The position numbers were made by a program, and so were the translations under genes. From Mycolicibacterium sp. TUM20985 (GTDB lineage Bacteria; Actinomycetota; Actinomycetes; Mycobacteriales; Mycobacteriaceae): a stretch of DNA of 64,000 nt. The stretch lies in the NCBI RefSeq assembly GCF_030295745.1, contig NZ_AP027291.1:5270001-5334000 (forward strand), given 5' to 3'. Positions 1 through 9,900 of the stretch are shown one piece after another (the first letter of the stretch is position 1; each line of letters opens with the position of its first letter). The notes below the pieces were generated by a model. The model saw nothing but the letters and a program-made list of their open reading frames with translations, was not told the DNA's origin and did not search any database.

Positions 1-2116
1 ACTTTCCCTGCGCCTGAATCGCCGTAATCGCCACGGTGTTCACGATGTCCTCGACGAGTGCGCCCCGCGACAGGTCGTTGACCGGCTTGTTGAGGCCCTG
101 TAGCACCGGCCCGATCGCAATCGCGCCCGCACTGCGCTGGACCGCCTTGTAGGTGTTGTTGCCCGTATTCAGGTCGGGGAAGATGAGCACGGTCGCGCGG
201 CCCGCCACCTCGGAGTCCGGCATCTTCGTCTTCGCGACCGACGGTTCCACGGCCGCGTCGTACTGGATGGGCCCCTCCACCAAGAGGTCTGGCTCTCTTG
301 AACGCACCAATTCCGTTGCCAGCCTTACTTTTTCGACGTCGGCTCCCGTGCCGGACGTGCCGGTGGAATAGGACAGCATCGCCACCCGCGGGGTGATGCC
401 GAACTGCGCGGCGGTGCGCGCGGACGAGATCGCGATGTCGGCGAGCTGCTCGGACGTGGGATCGGGCACGATGGCGCAGTCACCGTAGGCGAGCACCTCG
501 TCGGCGAGGCACATCAGGAAGATGCTCGACACCGTGGTGACTCCGGACGCCGTCCTGATGATCTCGAATGCCGGCCTGATGGTGTGCGCGGTGGTGTGCC
601 GCGCGCCGGACACCATGCCGTCGACCATGTCGTTGTACACCAGCATCGTGCCGAAGTAGGAGACGTCGTGGATGACTTCGCGCGCCTGCTCGACGGTAAC
701 GCCCTTGCGCTTGCGCAATTCCGCGTACTGCTCGGCGAATCGATCGCACAGGTCGCTGGTCTCCGGGTTCAGCACGGTCGCGTCCGACAGGTCGACGCCC
801 AGTTCCGCCGCGCGAGCCCGGACGGCGGACTCGTCACCGAGGATCGTGAGGTCGGCCACCGACCGGTGCAGCAGGCGGCCCGCCGCCTTGAGGATTCGAT
901 CGTCATCGCCCTCGGGCAGCACGATGCGCTTGCGGTCACTCCGTGCCCGCTCCTGCAGCTGGTAGGTGAACATCTGTGGCGTCACCACTGACGGTATCGG
1001 AATCGACAGCTGCGCAAGCAGATCCGCGGTATCGACGTACTCCTCCATCAGCGTCAGCGCGGTGTCGATCTTGCGGTGCGAGCTGGTGGTCACCCGACCG
1101 CGTGCCGACGCCGCGGCCCGTGCCGTGTCGTAGGTGCCCAGCTCGGTGGTGACGATCGGCATCCGCAATCCGAGGCCCGACACCAGCGCACCGATGGCGG
1201 GGTGCAACGGCAGGCCCCCGTTGAGGACGATGCACGACAGCGACGGAAACCCCTCTGCCGCATGAGCGCTCGCCACCGCCAGCACCACGTCGGATCGGTC
1301 CCCCGGCGTGATGACGGCCATGCCCTCGCGCAGCCGCTCGAGAACGTGCTCGGCCGTCATCCCCGCGACGAGGACGCCCAGCACCTCGCGGTTGAGCAGG
1401 CTGTCGTCGCCACTGCTCATGGTGCCGCCGACCGCATCCCGCAGTTCGGCGACCGACGGGGCGACGAGCAGAGGTTCCTCCGGCAGCACGTAGCTCTTGG
1501 GGGCCACGCGCTTCAGCGCCTCGGCCACCGCCGTCAGCTCCGCGGGATCGCACCGGTTGGCGACCACGGCGGCCGTATGGGCGTGTTGCCCGGCGATCTC
1601 GGCGAGGCACAATTCGACGACGTGCGCGACGTCCTCGGGTGTCCGATCGGCGGCGCGCACGGCGAGCACGATCGGGGCGCCAAGGTTGACCGCGATGCGC
1701 GCGTTCACGCTCAACTCGCTGGGAGAGGCGACGTCGGTGTAATCGCTGCCGACGATCAGCACGGCGTCGCAGCGTTCGGCGACGGCGTGATAGCGCGCGA
1801 CGATGTCGGCCAGCGCCGCGTCGGGATCGTCGTGCAGCTCCTGGTAACCGACACCGACGCAGTCCTCGTAGGCCAGCCCGGCGGTCGTGTGCGCCAGCAG
1901 GAGATCGAGGATGTAGTCCCTCTCCCCGCCGGCTGAGTCCCCCGGGTCGCTCCGCTCCGGCCCCCGCCCCTGGGGACGCCTGGTGATCGGCCGGAACACC
2001 CCGACCTTCGCCACCGTGGACGCAAGCCGGTGCAGGATGCCCAGCGCGATCGTCGACTTACCGGTGTCGCCCTCGGGCGACGCTACGTAGATGGCCGAGG
2101 CGCTCGTGGTGGACAC
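1..2116 (-). CDS. pta: Phosphate acetyltransferase, C-terminal end cut by window edge
   Basis: Pta interconverts acetyl-CoA and acetyl phosphate in the cytoplasm, normally paired with acetate kinase. A single frame stays open for 705 codons from a GTG at 2116 to the left edge. The N-terminus (IYVASPEGDTGKSTIALGIL) carries a BioD/DRTGG-type P-loop GDTGKST, typical of long actinobacterial Pta. The last visible residues, NTVAITAIQAQGK, resemble the end of the PTA catalytic domain, so only a few codons are missing. The gene starts 18 bp beyond the fgd1 stop on the same strand, so the two are probably co-transcribed. The Rv0406c-fgd1-pta order of M. tuberculosis is preserved. ackA would be expected just outside the window. 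No strong Shine-Dalgarno is seen before the GTG. Confidence 0.93.
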   Translation of the reverse strand, partial: MSTTSASAIYVASPEGDTGKSTIALGILHRLASTVAKVGVFRPITRRPQGRGPERSDPGDSAGGERDYILDLLLAHTTAGLAYEDCVGVGYQELHDDPDAALADIVARYHAVAERCDAVLIVGSDYTDVASPSELSVNARIAVNLGAPIVLAVRAADRTPEDVAHVVELCLAEIAGQHAHTAAVVANRCDPAELTAVAEALKRVAPKSYVLPEEPLLVAPSVAELRDAVGGTMSSGDDSLLNREVLGVLVAGMTAEHVLERLREGMAVITPGDRSDVVLAVASAHAAEGFPSLSCIVLNGGLPLHPAIGALVSGLGLRMPIVTTELGTYDTARAAASARGRVTTSSHRKIDTALTLMEEYVDTADLLAQLSIPIPSVVTPQMFTYQLQERARSDRKRIVLPEGDDDRILKAAGRLLHRSVADLTILGDESAVRARAAELGVDLSDATVLNPETSDLCDRFAEQYAELRKRKGVTVEQAREVIHDVSYFGTMLVYNDMVDGMVSGARHTTAHTIRPAFEIIRTASGVTTVSSIFLMCLADEVLAYGDCAIVPDPTSEQLADIAISSARTAAQFGITPRVAMLSYSTGTSGTGADVEKVRLATELVRSREPDLLVEGPIQYDAAVEPSVAKTKMPDSEVAGRATVLIFPDLNTGNNTYKAVQRSAGAIAIGPVLQGLNKPVNDLSRGALVEDIVNTVAITAIQAQGK

Positions 2117-2134
2117 GGGGACCAGCCTGCCAAA

Positions 2135-3145
2135 TCACCCCAGCTTGCGCAGCCGCGGCTCCAGATCGTTCTTGAAGAGTTCGAGGAATCGACGCTGGTC
2201 GTGCCCGGGCGCGTGGAACACCAGGTGGTTGAGCCCCCAGCCGACGTAGTCCTTGACCTTGTCGACGGCCTCGTCGGGATCCGAGGCGACGATCCACCGC
2301 TTGGCGACCTGCTCGATGGGCAGCTCGTCGGCGGCCTTCTCCATCTCGAGCGGATCGTGGATGTTCGTCTTCTGCTCGGCGGTCAGCGACAGCGGCGCCC
2401 AGAACCGCGTGTTCTCCAGCGCCACCTCGGGATCGGTGTCGTAGGAGATCTTGATCTCGATCATCCGGTCGACGTCGTCGGGGTTCTTGCCCGCGGCTTC
2501 CGCGCCCTCCCTCATGGCGGGGAGGAGCTTGTCCTTGTACAGCTCCTCGCCCTTGCCCGAGGTGCAGATGAACCCGTCGCCCGCGCGGCCGGCGTACTTG
2601 GCCACCTGGGGGCCGCCCGCGGCGATGTAGATCGGGATGCCACCCTCGGGGACGTCGTAGATCGACGCGCCCTTGGTGTGGTAGTACTCGCCCTCGAAGT
2701 CGACGCGGTCACCGAGCCATAGCTCGCGCATCAGGCGCACCGACTCGCGCAGCCGCGCGTAGCGCTCCTTGAACTCCGGCCACTCGCCGGTGAATCCGGT
2801 GGCGATCTCGTTGAGGGACTCGCCGGTGCCGACCCCGAGGAAGATGCGATTCGGGTAGAGGCATCCCATGGTGGCGAACGCCTGCGCGAGGACCGCCGGG
2901 TTGTAGCGGAAGGTCGGCGTCAGCACCGACGTGCCGAGGACGAGGCGCTTGGTGCGCTCGCCGACCGCCGTCATCCAGGCGAGCGAGAAGGGCGCGTGTC
3001 CGCCCTCGTGCCGCCACGGCTGAAAGTGATCGCTGACCGTCGCGCTGTCCATGCCGTGCGCTTCGGCCTCCACGGCCAGCTCGACGAGTTCACGCGGCCC
3101 GAACTGCTCTGCCGACGCCTTGTATCCCAACTTGAGTTCAGCCAC
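2135..3145 (-). CDS. fgd1: F420-dependent glucose-6-phosphate dehydrogenase
   Basis: It oxidises glucose-6-phosphate to 6-phosphogluconolactone while reducing coenzyme F420, and is the main source of F420H2 in mycobacteria. The 336-residue length equals that of M. tuberculosis FGD1. The luciferase-like TIM barrel shows the known active-site residues in register: Asp39-His40 (SDHFQPW), Trp44, and Glu109 in GVGTGESLNE. The start is GTG at 3145 (MAELKLGYK). The divergent metallo-beta-lactamase-fold gene begins 71 bp away and pta follows, a conserved mycobacterial trio. Its F420H2 can feed other F420 enzymes, possibly including the LLM protein near 57 kb. Its position beside the lipid cluster is ancestral and does not by itself link it to lipid synthesis. 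Confidence 0.97.
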   Translation of the reverse strand: MAELKLGYKASAEQFGPRELVELAVEAEAHGMDSATVSDHFQPWRHEGGHAPFSLAWMTAVGERTKRLVLGTSVLTPTFRYNPAVLAQAFATMGCLYPNRIFLGVGTGESLNEIATGFTGEWPEFKERYARLRESVRLMRELWLGDRVDFEGEYYHTKGASIYDVPEGGIPIYIAAGGPQVAKYAGRAGDGFICTSGKGEELYKDKLLPAMREGAEAAGKNPDDVDRMIEIKISYDTDPEVALENTRFWAPLSLTAEQKTNIHDPLEMEKAADELPIEQVAKRWIVASDPDEAVDKVKDYVGWGLNHLVFHAPGHDQRRFLELFKNDLEPRLRKLG

Positions 3146-3203
3146 AACACTGTTCTACTCCCTGGATGGCCACCGCTATTCCCCACCTGCGAATCAGGCC
3201 CCC

Positions 3204-3209
3204 TAAACT
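3204..3209 (+). promoter_or_regulatory. -10 hexamer of a leaderless promoter
   Basis: TAAACT lies 7 nt before GTG 3217, so transcription is expected to begin at the start codon itself. This decides the start of the downstream hydrolase in favour of 3217 rather than the ATG at 3166. No clear -35 is needed or seen. Confidence 0.55.
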
Positions 3210-3216
3210 GAGCGCC

Positions 3217-3957
3217 GTGGCACGACCGGTCGAACTGCAACGCATCACCGATACCGTCCACTTCGCACACACCGCGCTGGTCAACTGGACCCTCGTCACC
3301 GATGGCACCGGTGTGGTGATGATCGACGCGGGCTTCCCGGGTCAGCGCGAGGAAGTGCTTGGCTCGGTCCGCCAACTCGGGTTCGGCGTCGACGACATTC
3401 ACGCGATCCTGCTGACGCACGCTCACGTCGACCACCTCGGCACGGCCATCTGGTTCGCGAAAACCCATGGCACACCGGTCTTCTGCCACGACGCCGAAGT
3501 CGGCCACGCCCATCGGGAGTACCTGGAGCAGGTGTCGCTGCTCGACCTGGCGGTCAAGGCTTGGCGGCCGCGCTACCTGAAGTGGTCGCTGAACATCGCC
3601 CGCGTCGGCGCCCTTCGGCGCGGCGGGATTCCCTCCGCGCGGGCCCTGACCGAGCAGGTCGCGGCCGCCCTGCCCGGAACCCCTACGGCGATACCCACGC
3701 CCGGGCACACCGGTGGCCACTGCTCCTACCTCGTCGACGGCGTGCTCGTCAGCGGCGACGCCCTGGTGACGGGTCATCCGGTGTCCACCCGCCGCGGGCC
3801 CCAGCTGTTGCCCGGCATCTTCAATCACGACCAGGCCGCCTGCGTCCGCAGCCTCTCGGCGTTGCAGACGCTCGCAACCGACGTGCTGCTGCCCGGCCAC
3901 GGCCCCGTCTGGCGCGGACCCATCGGGGAAGCGGCGAAGCACGCCTTGGCTACGTGA
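3217..3957 (+). CDS. Metallo-beta-lactamase-fold hydrolase (Rv0406c-like)
   Basis: This cytoplasmic MBL-fold protein has the zinc-binding signature THAHVDHLG (HxHxDH) and later metal-ligand regions TPGHTGGHC and LLPGHGPVW. Substrate is unknown; the fold covers lactonases, thioesterases and glyoxalase II-type enzymes. The start is set at GTG 3217, 246 aa, because a TAAACT -10 sits 7 nt upstream (leaderless arrangement) and the MBL homology begins soon after it. An in-frame ATG at 3166 would place the promoter inside the gene. It is divergent from fgd1, as in M. tuberculosis. Its 3' end overlaps the convergent small membrane gene by 8 bp. Confidence 0.88.
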   Translation: MARPVELQRITDTVHFAHTALVNWTLVTDGTGVVMIDAGFPGQREEVLGSVRQLGFGVDDIHAILLTHAHVDHLGTAIWFAKTHGTPVFCHDAEVGHAHREYLEQVSLLDLAVKAWRPRYLKWSLNIARVGALRRGGIPSARALTEQVAAALPGTPTAIPTPGHTGGHCSYLVDGVLVSGDALVTGHPVSTRRGPQLLPGIFNHDQAACVRSLSALQTLATDVLLPGHGPVWRGPIGEAAKHALAT

Positions 3958-4240
3958 GGATCCCGTAGCCGAGGAGGAAGATCGCGGTCAGCGTGAACCC
4001 GCACCCCAGGACGATGGTCGGCATCAGGATGGTCTGATCGAGTTCCTCGGGGTCGCGCGAATCGTCGGCGACGGGCCCGTAGATCACCGACCCGACCGCG
4101 GATTCCCGGAACGTGCGGACCACGCGACCGACCCGCTCGTTCGGCCGGGTCCCCACGTGAGAGCGCAGGGCCACGCCTCCTGCGAAGGTCAACAGTCCGG
4201 CGGCGAGAAGCAGCCAGCCGACCGTCAGCTCCGACAGCAT
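3950..4240 (-). CDS. Small two-helix membrane protein, unknown function
   Basis: A 96-residue protein with one hydrophobic helix near the N-terminus (about residues 7-26) and another at the C-terminus (about 72-94). They are separated by a charged loop of about 45 residues. I do not recognise a named family. It overlaps the end of the convergent hydrolase gene by 8 bp and lies 27 bp downstream of the LLM oxidoreductase stop region on the opposite side of the LLM-GNAT pair. The amino-acid composition and codon use look like a real mycobacterial gene, but no function can be inferred. Confidence 0.7.
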   Translation of the reverse strand: MLSELTVGWLLLAAGLLTFAGGVALRSHVGTRPNERVGRVVRTFRESAVGSVIYGPVADDSRDPEELDQTILMPTIVLGCGFTLTAIFLLGYGILT

Positions 4241-4267
4241 GGTCCAACCCTAGCTCGTCGCGTCGGG

Positions 4268-5377
4268 TCACAACCCCCAGCGCTTGGCGATCAGCTCGTG
4301 CGAGCGCAATCGGTCCGCGTGGGCGTGCGTGACCGAGGTGACCACGAGTTCGTCGGCATGGGTCAGTCGCTGCAGCGCATCCAGTCGGTGAGCGACCTCG
4401 TCGGGGTCGCCGACGAATTGCGTTGCGGTGCGGTCCCTGACGAGTTCCTGCTTCTCCGAACTCAACGGCAGGCTCGACGTCGGATCGGGGTACGGGACGG
4501 CACCGTCACCCGCCCGGATGGAGTGCACCCAGTGCCCGTAGGTCGACGCCAGCTGCCGGGCCGTGGCGGTGTCGTCGGCCACCACGATGTCCGCGGACAC
4601 CACGACATGGGGCTCGCGGAGCTCGGCCGACGGCTGGAAGCCGTCGCGATAGACGTCGATCGCCCCCAGCGCCGTCGCCGGCGTGATGTGGTAGCTCGCG
4701 ACGAACGGCAGCCCGAACTTCGCCGCCACCCGGGCGCTCTGCCCCTTGCTGCTGCCAAACACCCACGGCCGCAACGGCGCTCCCTCACCCGGCGTGACGT
4801 GGGCCTCCACCCCGTCGACGTGATAGGAGCCGTCGAGCATCGCCAGGATGTCGGCCACCTGGTCCGCGAAGTCGGGTGCGCTGGCCTCGGGCTGCTGCAG
4901 CACCGACATCCTGGCCTGCAATCGCGGGTTGCTCAGCAGGGCACTGATGTCGAAGGGCGCCGGGATGACGACGTCGTCGATCTCCTGCCACGGCCGCGGG
5001 GGTCCCTTGGGCCGGGTAACGGCGGTGGCGGCCGCGCGGCGGCGCTGGCCCGACCGCCCCACGCCGAGGTCCATGCGACCGGGGTACAACGCGTCGAGGA
5101 TGCCGAAGCTCTCCACCACGGCCACCGCGGTCGTGTACCCCAGCTGCACCGCGGCCGCGCCGACGTGAATGCGCTCGGTGGCCGCTGCCAGTTGACCGAT
5201 CAGCACCGCCGGCGACGAGCTTGCCACCGCGACGAAGTGGTGCTCGGCGAGCCAGTATCGGCGGTAGCCCCATTGCTCGGCGTGCCGGGCGAGGTCGACG
5301 GTGTTGCGCAGCGCCGTCGCGGCGTCACTGCCCTCGCTGATTGGCACCAGGTCGAGGATCGACAACGGGACGTTCAC
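4268..5377 (-). CDS. LLM-class flavin-dependent oxidoreductase
   Basis: A 369-residue luciferase-like TIM-barrel protein. The N-terminus MNVPLSILDLVPISEG, followed by YRRYWLAEHH, matches the FMN-using subgroup of alkanal monooxygenase-like proteins (the TIGR03558-type group), not the F420 subgroup of Fgd or Rv2951c. Substrate is unknown. The start codon overlaps the stop of the upstream GNAT gene by 4 bp, so the two are translationally coupled. An F420-dependent ketone reductase role in the neighbouring lipid pathway, like Rv2951c, was considered. The N-terminal signature argues against it, but without structure or assay it cannot be excluded. Confidence 0.85.
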   Translation of the reverse strand: MNVPLSILDLVPISEGSDAATALRNTVDLARHAEQWGYRRYWLAEHHFVAVASSSPAVLIGQLAAATERIHVGAAAVQLGYTTAVAVVESFGILDALYPGRMDLGVGRSGQRRRAAATAVTRPKGPPRPWQEIDDVVIPAPFDISALLSNPRLQARMSVLQQPEASAPDFADQVADILAMLDGSYHVDGVEAHVTPGEGAPLRPWVFGSSKGQSARVAAKFGLPFVASYHITPATALGAIDVYRDGFQPSAELREPHVVVSADIVVADDTATARQLASTYGHWVHSIRAGDGAVPYPDPTSSLPLSSEKQELVRDRTATQFVGDPDEVAHRLDALQRLTHADELVVTSVTHAHADRLRSHELIAKRWGL

Positions 5378-5874
5378 GGCTGCAACTCCTTCACGAACGC
5401 CATCGGGTAGACCTCCCCCTGGGCCGGCAGCGGCTCGTCGAGCTTTTGATACCCCGTCGCCAGGTACAGCGCCTCGGCTTCGGGCTGACGGTCCCCGGTG
5501 GTGAGGTACACCCGTCGGTACCCGCGTGCGGCGATCTCCGCTTCGAGTTCGACGAGCAGCGCCTTGGCCAGACCGCGTCGGCGATGCCCGCTATCGGTCC
5601 AGATGCGCTTGAGTTCGGCGGTCGCCTCGTCGAAGCGGCGGAAGGCCCCACCGGTGACGGGCCGGTGGTCGAGCAGACCGACGAGCATCCCGCCGGCGGG
5701 TGCTTCGAACTCGTCGGCCGGATAGCCCCGCAGCCAAGTGGCCACGCGCTCGACCGTGCCGCCGTACCTGGTCGCGTACTCGACCGCGAGCTCGGCCAGC
5801 AGCGGCTCGGCCAGCGGGTCGTGCTGGCCGACGATGACGAAGCGGAGCCCCTCGACAGTTGGCGAAGTCATCAC
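5374..5874 (-). CDS. GNAT-family N-acetyltransferase
   Basis: A 166-residue acetyltransferase of the GNAT fold. The acetyl-CoA pyrophosphate-binding loop is seen as HRRRGLAKALL (R/Q-x-x-G-x-A type). It is followed by a helix and the typical C-terminal LTTGDRQPEAEALYLATGYQ strand-helix. Substrate cannot be deduced. Start codons GTG 5874 and ATG 5871 are adjacent. It is the first gene of a two-gene unit with the LLM oxidoreductase (4-bp overlap). It is transcribed divergently from the SDR gene, with a 115-bp intergenic region that contains a strong palindrome near the SDR start. Confidence 0.85.
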   Translation of the reverse strand: MMTSPTVEGLRFVIVGQHDPLAEPLLAELAVEYATRYGGTVERVATWLRGYPADEFEAPAGGMLVGLLDHRPVTGGAFRRFDEATAELKRIWTDSGHRRRGLAKALLVELEAEIAARGYRRVYLTTGDRQPEAEALYLATGYQKLDEPLPAQGEVYPMAFVKELQP

Positions 5875-5961
5875 CTCAATGTCTACCTCGGCGGGCCCGC
5901 GTACATTCCGGGCGCGGCGATTCGCCTCATCGTGATTGCAACTTCGGCGTCTTCACAGCAG

Positions 5962-5983
5962 AAACTTGACACGTGTAAAGTTT
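5962..5983. promoter_or_regulatory. Near-perfect 22-bp palindrome, likely repressor operator
   Basis: Arms AAACTT and AAGTTT flank an ACACGTGT core. Only one base pair is mismatched across the 22 bp. It contains a TTGACA hexamer (5966-5971) and lies 6 bp before the SDR start codon, where a bound dimer would block transcription or early elongation. Size and symmetry suit a TetR-type regulator, but no regulator gene lies beside it. Confidence 0.5.
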
Positions 5984-5989
5984 GGCCGC

Positions 5990-6841
5990 ATGGACAACAT
6001 TCGAGGCCGAACCATCGCGATCACCGGCGCCGCCCGCGGCATCGGCCACGCCACTGCGAAGGCCCTCCTGCAACGCGGCGCACGCGTGGTCATCGGCGAC
6101 CGCGACACCGCCGTCCTCGAGTCGGCGGTCACCGGCCTCACGAAGTTCGGCCAGGTCACCGGTTATCCCCTCGACGTCACCGACCGGGAATCGTTCGAGG
6201 TGTTCCTCGACAAGGCGCGGGCCGACGGTGCCGGCCACGTCGACGTGCTGATCAACAACGCCGGCGTGATGCCCGTCGGCCCGTTCCTCGAGCAGTCGGA
6301 GCAATCCATCCGCTCCTCGATCGAGGTCAACTTCTACGGCGTTCTGACGGGCTGCCAACTGGTGCTTCCCGAGATGGTGCGCCGCCGCCGGGGACACATC
6401 GTGAACATCGCCTCGATGGCGGGCATGGTCGCGGTCCCCGGTCAGGTCGTCTACGCCGGCACCAAGTTCGCCGTGGTCGGCCTGACCACCGCCATGGCCG
6501 ACGAGTTCGCGCCGCAGGGGGTCGAGGTGACCTGCGTGCTGCCGACGTTCACCAACACCGAGCTGATCTCGGGCACCAAGAACACCGGCGCGCAGAAACC
6601 GGTCGAGCCCGAGGACATCGCGGCGGCCATCGTGAAGGCGCTCGACAAGCCGAAGACCCATGTGTCGGTACCGGGACCGCTGCGCTTCGTCGGGGCGGCG
6701 ACGTCGATGCTCGGCCCCCGCGGCAGGCGCTGGCTGTCCAAGCAGATGGGCAACGACCACGTCTTCCTCGACTTCGACAGGACCGCCCGGCAGAGCTACG
6801 AGGACCGGGCGCAGAGCGCGATCGGCGTCATCGACGACTAG
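5990..6841 (+). CDS. Short-chain dehydrogenase/reductase (SDR)
   Basis: A 283-residue classical SDR. The NAD(P)-binding glycine motif is TGAARGIGHA at the N-terminus, followed by LINNAGVMP. The catalytic Ser-Tyr-Lys is visible as NIASMAGM...VYAGTK. The start is ATG 5990; the frame is open further upstream, but the palindromic promoter region argues for this start. It probably reduces or oxidises a hydrophobic carbonyl or alcohol. It ends 135 bp before the Mas-like PKS on the same strand, with separate operator-like palindromes between them, so co-regulation with the lipid locus is possible but not shown. Confidence 0.88.
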   Translation: MDNIRGRTIAITGAARGIGHATAKALLQRGARVVIGDRDTAVLESAVTGLTKFGQVTGYPLDVTDRESFEVFLDKARADGAGHVDVLINNAGVMPVGPFLEQSEQSIRSSIEVNFYGVLTGCQLVLPEMVRRRRGHIVNIASMAGMVAVPGQVVYAGTKFAVVGLTTAMADEFAPQGVEVTCVLPTFTNTELISGTKNTGAQKPVEPEDIAAAIVKALDKPKTHVSVPGPLRFVGAATSMLGPRGRRWLSKQMGNDHVFLDFDRTARQSYEDRAQSAIGVIDD

Positions 6842-6866
6842 GGCTCTGACCAGCTCCAAAAGGTTT

Positions 6867-6892
6867 TGACGCGGGCGTCAGCTAAGCTGACG
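6867..6892. promoter_or_regulatory. Overlapping palindromes upstream of the Mas-like PKS
   Basis: TGACGCGGGCGTCA (6867-6880) is followed by, and overlaps, CGTCAGCTAAGCTGACG (6876-6892, 8-bp arms around one A). Together they place three TGACG half-sites in 26 bp. A TAAGCT hexamer at 6883-6888 inside the second palindrome could serve as a -10. The first palindrome matches one upstream of the FAAL gene at 31196-31209 (TGACGYNNRCGTCA), which suggests a shared regulator of the two arms. Confidence 0.5.
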
Positions 6893-6976
6893 GCGATCCG
6901 TGGCGGCTGCATCCAGCCCCACGTGCAGCTCACCGGCTCCCCGACTGGGATGCAGCCCAACCGTTAGGACCTCCCA

Positions 6977-9900
6977 GTGGCTGAACCCATGGTTACGCCG
7001 ATCGCAGTGATTGGCATGGCCTGCCGCCTGCCCGGCGGCATCGATTCACCCGAACGGCTGTGGGAGGCCTTGCTTCGCGGCGCCGACCTCGTCACCGAGG
7101 TTCCGGCGGATCGCTGGGACGCCGACGAGTTCTACGATCCCGAGCGCGGCGTGCCGGGCCGCTCGGTCTCCCGCTGGGGCGCGTTCCTCGACGACGTCGG
7201 GGGTTTCGACGCTCCGTTCTTCGGCCTGGACGATGCGACGGCCACGGCGATCGATCCGCAACACCGGTTGCTGATGGAGACGTCCTGGGAGGCCATCGAG
7301 CACGCCGGGATCGTCCCGTCCTCGCTCTCGGGCTCGATGACGGGTGTCTATCTCGGCTTGTCCCACGACGACTACATGCGGATCAGCCTCGAGGCCGACG
7401 AGTACGGCTTCACCGGCGTGGCCTCGGCGATGGCGTCTGGCCGCGTGGCCTACGCACTGAACCTTCACGGGCCGGCGCTGACCGTCGATACGGCCTGTTC
7501 GTCCGGCCTGCTGGCCGTGCACACGGCGTGCCGCAGCCTCGACGGCGCCGAGAGCGACCTCGCCCTGGCCGGCGGTGCCATGGTGATCCTGCAGCCGGAG
7601 ACCACGGTATGGGCGTCCGCCCAGGGCATGATGTCGCCGACCGGCCGGTGTCGGGCGTTCGACGAGGCGGCCGACGGCTTCGTCCGCTCGGAGGGATGCG
7701 CGGTGGTCCTGCTCAAGCGGCTGCCGGATGCGTTGCGCGACGGTGACCGGATTCTCGGTGTCATTCGGGGCACCGCGGCGAACTCAGATGGCCGCACCAG
7801 GAACATCGCGACGCCCTCCCAAGAGGCTCAGGTCGCGGCCGCCCGTGCCGCGCTTGCGGTGGCCGGGGTGGACGCGGACACCGTGGGCGTGGTGGAGGCC
7901 CATGGCACCGGCACCCCGGTGGGCGACCCGATCGAGTTCGAGAGCCTGTCGCAGACCTACGGCGCCACGGGCAGCGTCCTGCTGGGGTCGGCGAAGTCCA
8001 ACTTCGGCCACACCGAGTCGGCGGCGGGCACGCTGGGTCTGATCAAGGCCATCCTCGAGCTGCAGCACGGCGTGGTTCCGCCGATGGTGCACTTCAACCG
8101 GCTGTCCGAGACCCTCGAGAAGGTCGTCGGCGGACTGGTCGTGCCGCGTGAGACCACCCCGTGGCCCGCCGACGGCCACAGCGGACCGCGCCGCGCGGCG
8201 GTGTCGTCCTACGGCATCTCCGGAACCAACGTGCACGCGATCGTCGAGCAGGGGCCCACCCCCTTACCCGACGCCCCCAACCCCAACGACGCGGTCGAGC
8301 GGCCCACTCTGATCTCGCTGTCGTCGACGTCGACCGACGAGCTGCGGCGGACCTGCGGCCGCCTCGCCGACTGGCTGGATTCGCACCCCGAACCGGTGGC
8401 GGTGGCCGACCTCGGCTACACCCTGGCCCGCAGGCGCGGACACCGCCCGGTGCGCACGTCGGTGCTCGCCGACGGCGTCAAGGAACTACGAATTGCGTTG
8501 CAGGACATCGCCGCCGATGAGGTACAGATCCCAGCCGCGGTGGGCCGCGACGACCACGGCCCGGTGTGGGTGTTCTCCGGCCAGGGCTCGCAGTGGGCGG
8601 CAATGGGCGCCGAACTCCTGGCGACCGAACCGGCGTTCGCCGCCGCCGTCGCGGACCTCGAACCACTGATCGCCCGGGAGTCCGGGTTCTCGGTGACCGT
8701 GGCGATGTCGGCGCCAGAGACCGTCACCGGCATCGACCGGATCCAGCCGACGCTGTTCGCGATGCAGGTGGCGCTGGCCTCGACGATGGCGGCCTACGGG
8801 GTCCGGCCCGGTGCGGTCATCGGCCACTCGATGGGGGAGGTGGCGGCCGCCGTCGTCGCGGGCGCGCTGTCACCATCCGACGGGGTGCGGGTGATCTGCC
8901 GCCGCTCCTCGCTGTTGAAGCGGCTGTCCGGTTCCGGGGCGATGGCGTCGGTCGACCTGGCCGAGGCCACCGTGCGTCGAGAGCTGGCGAGCCGCGGTGT
9001 CGACGACGTGGTGGTCGCGGTGGTGGCCTCCCCGTCGAGCACCGTCATCGGCGGCGACACCCAGACGGTCCGCGACCTCGTCGCGGCCTGGGAGCAGCGC
9101 GACGTGCTGGCCCGCGAGGTCGCGGTCGACGTGGCCTCCCACTCCCCCCAGGTGGATCCGATCCTCGCCGCGCTGGCCGACGAACTGGCGGAGCTCACCC
9201 CGAGCGCGCCGACGGTCCCGTTCTACTCGACCACCCGCGACGACCCGCGGACGTCACCCGCCTGCGACGCAAGCTACTGGGTGGACAACCTGCGCCAGAC
9301 GGTTCGCTTCTCCGCGGCGGTTGGGGCGGCGCTGGAGGATGGCTACCGGGTGTTCGCCGAGTTGTCCCCGCACCCGCTGCTGACCCGCGCCGTCGAACAG
9401 ACCGCCGACGGCATCGAGACGCCGGTGGCCGCACTGGCCAGCCTCAGGCGTGACCAGGCGCAGGCGCACTTCGCGCTCGACTTCGTCGCCGACCTGCACG
9501 GCGCAGGCGCGGCGGTGGACTTCGCCGCGCTGCATCCCCGCGGGCGGCTGGTCGACGCGCCATTGCCGACGTGGACCCACCGCCCCCTGCTGCTCACTCG
9601 GACCGGCGGCGGGCCGGGTCACGTGGTGGCCGCCCATCCCCTGCTGGGGGCCCACGTCCGGCTGTTGGAGGAACCCGAGCGGCACGCCTGGCAGGCCGAC
9701 GTCGGAATCGCCGTGCAGCCATGGCTGGGCGAGCATCGAGTGAACGGTGTCGCGGCGCTGCCGGGGGCCGCCTACTGCGAGATGGCGCTGGCCGCCGCCG
9801 ATGCGCTCTTCCCCGCCGGTGCCGAGGTGCGCGACGTTCGCTTCGAGGAGCTGCTGTTGCTCGACGACCACACGGAGGTCGCCGCCGTCGCCGCGATGGA

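Noticed and set aside
2135..5377. fgd1 and the LLM gene as dedicated F420 partners of the lipid locus
   Set aside because: fgd1-pta synteny is ancestral, and the 4268-5377 protein has an FMN-group rather than F420-group N-terminus.
8821..9150. Firm prediction of extender units from AT motifs
   Set aside because: VASH- and HGFH-type motifs do not separate malonyl from methylmalonyl use reliably in mycobacterial Pps and Mas proteins without an alignment.
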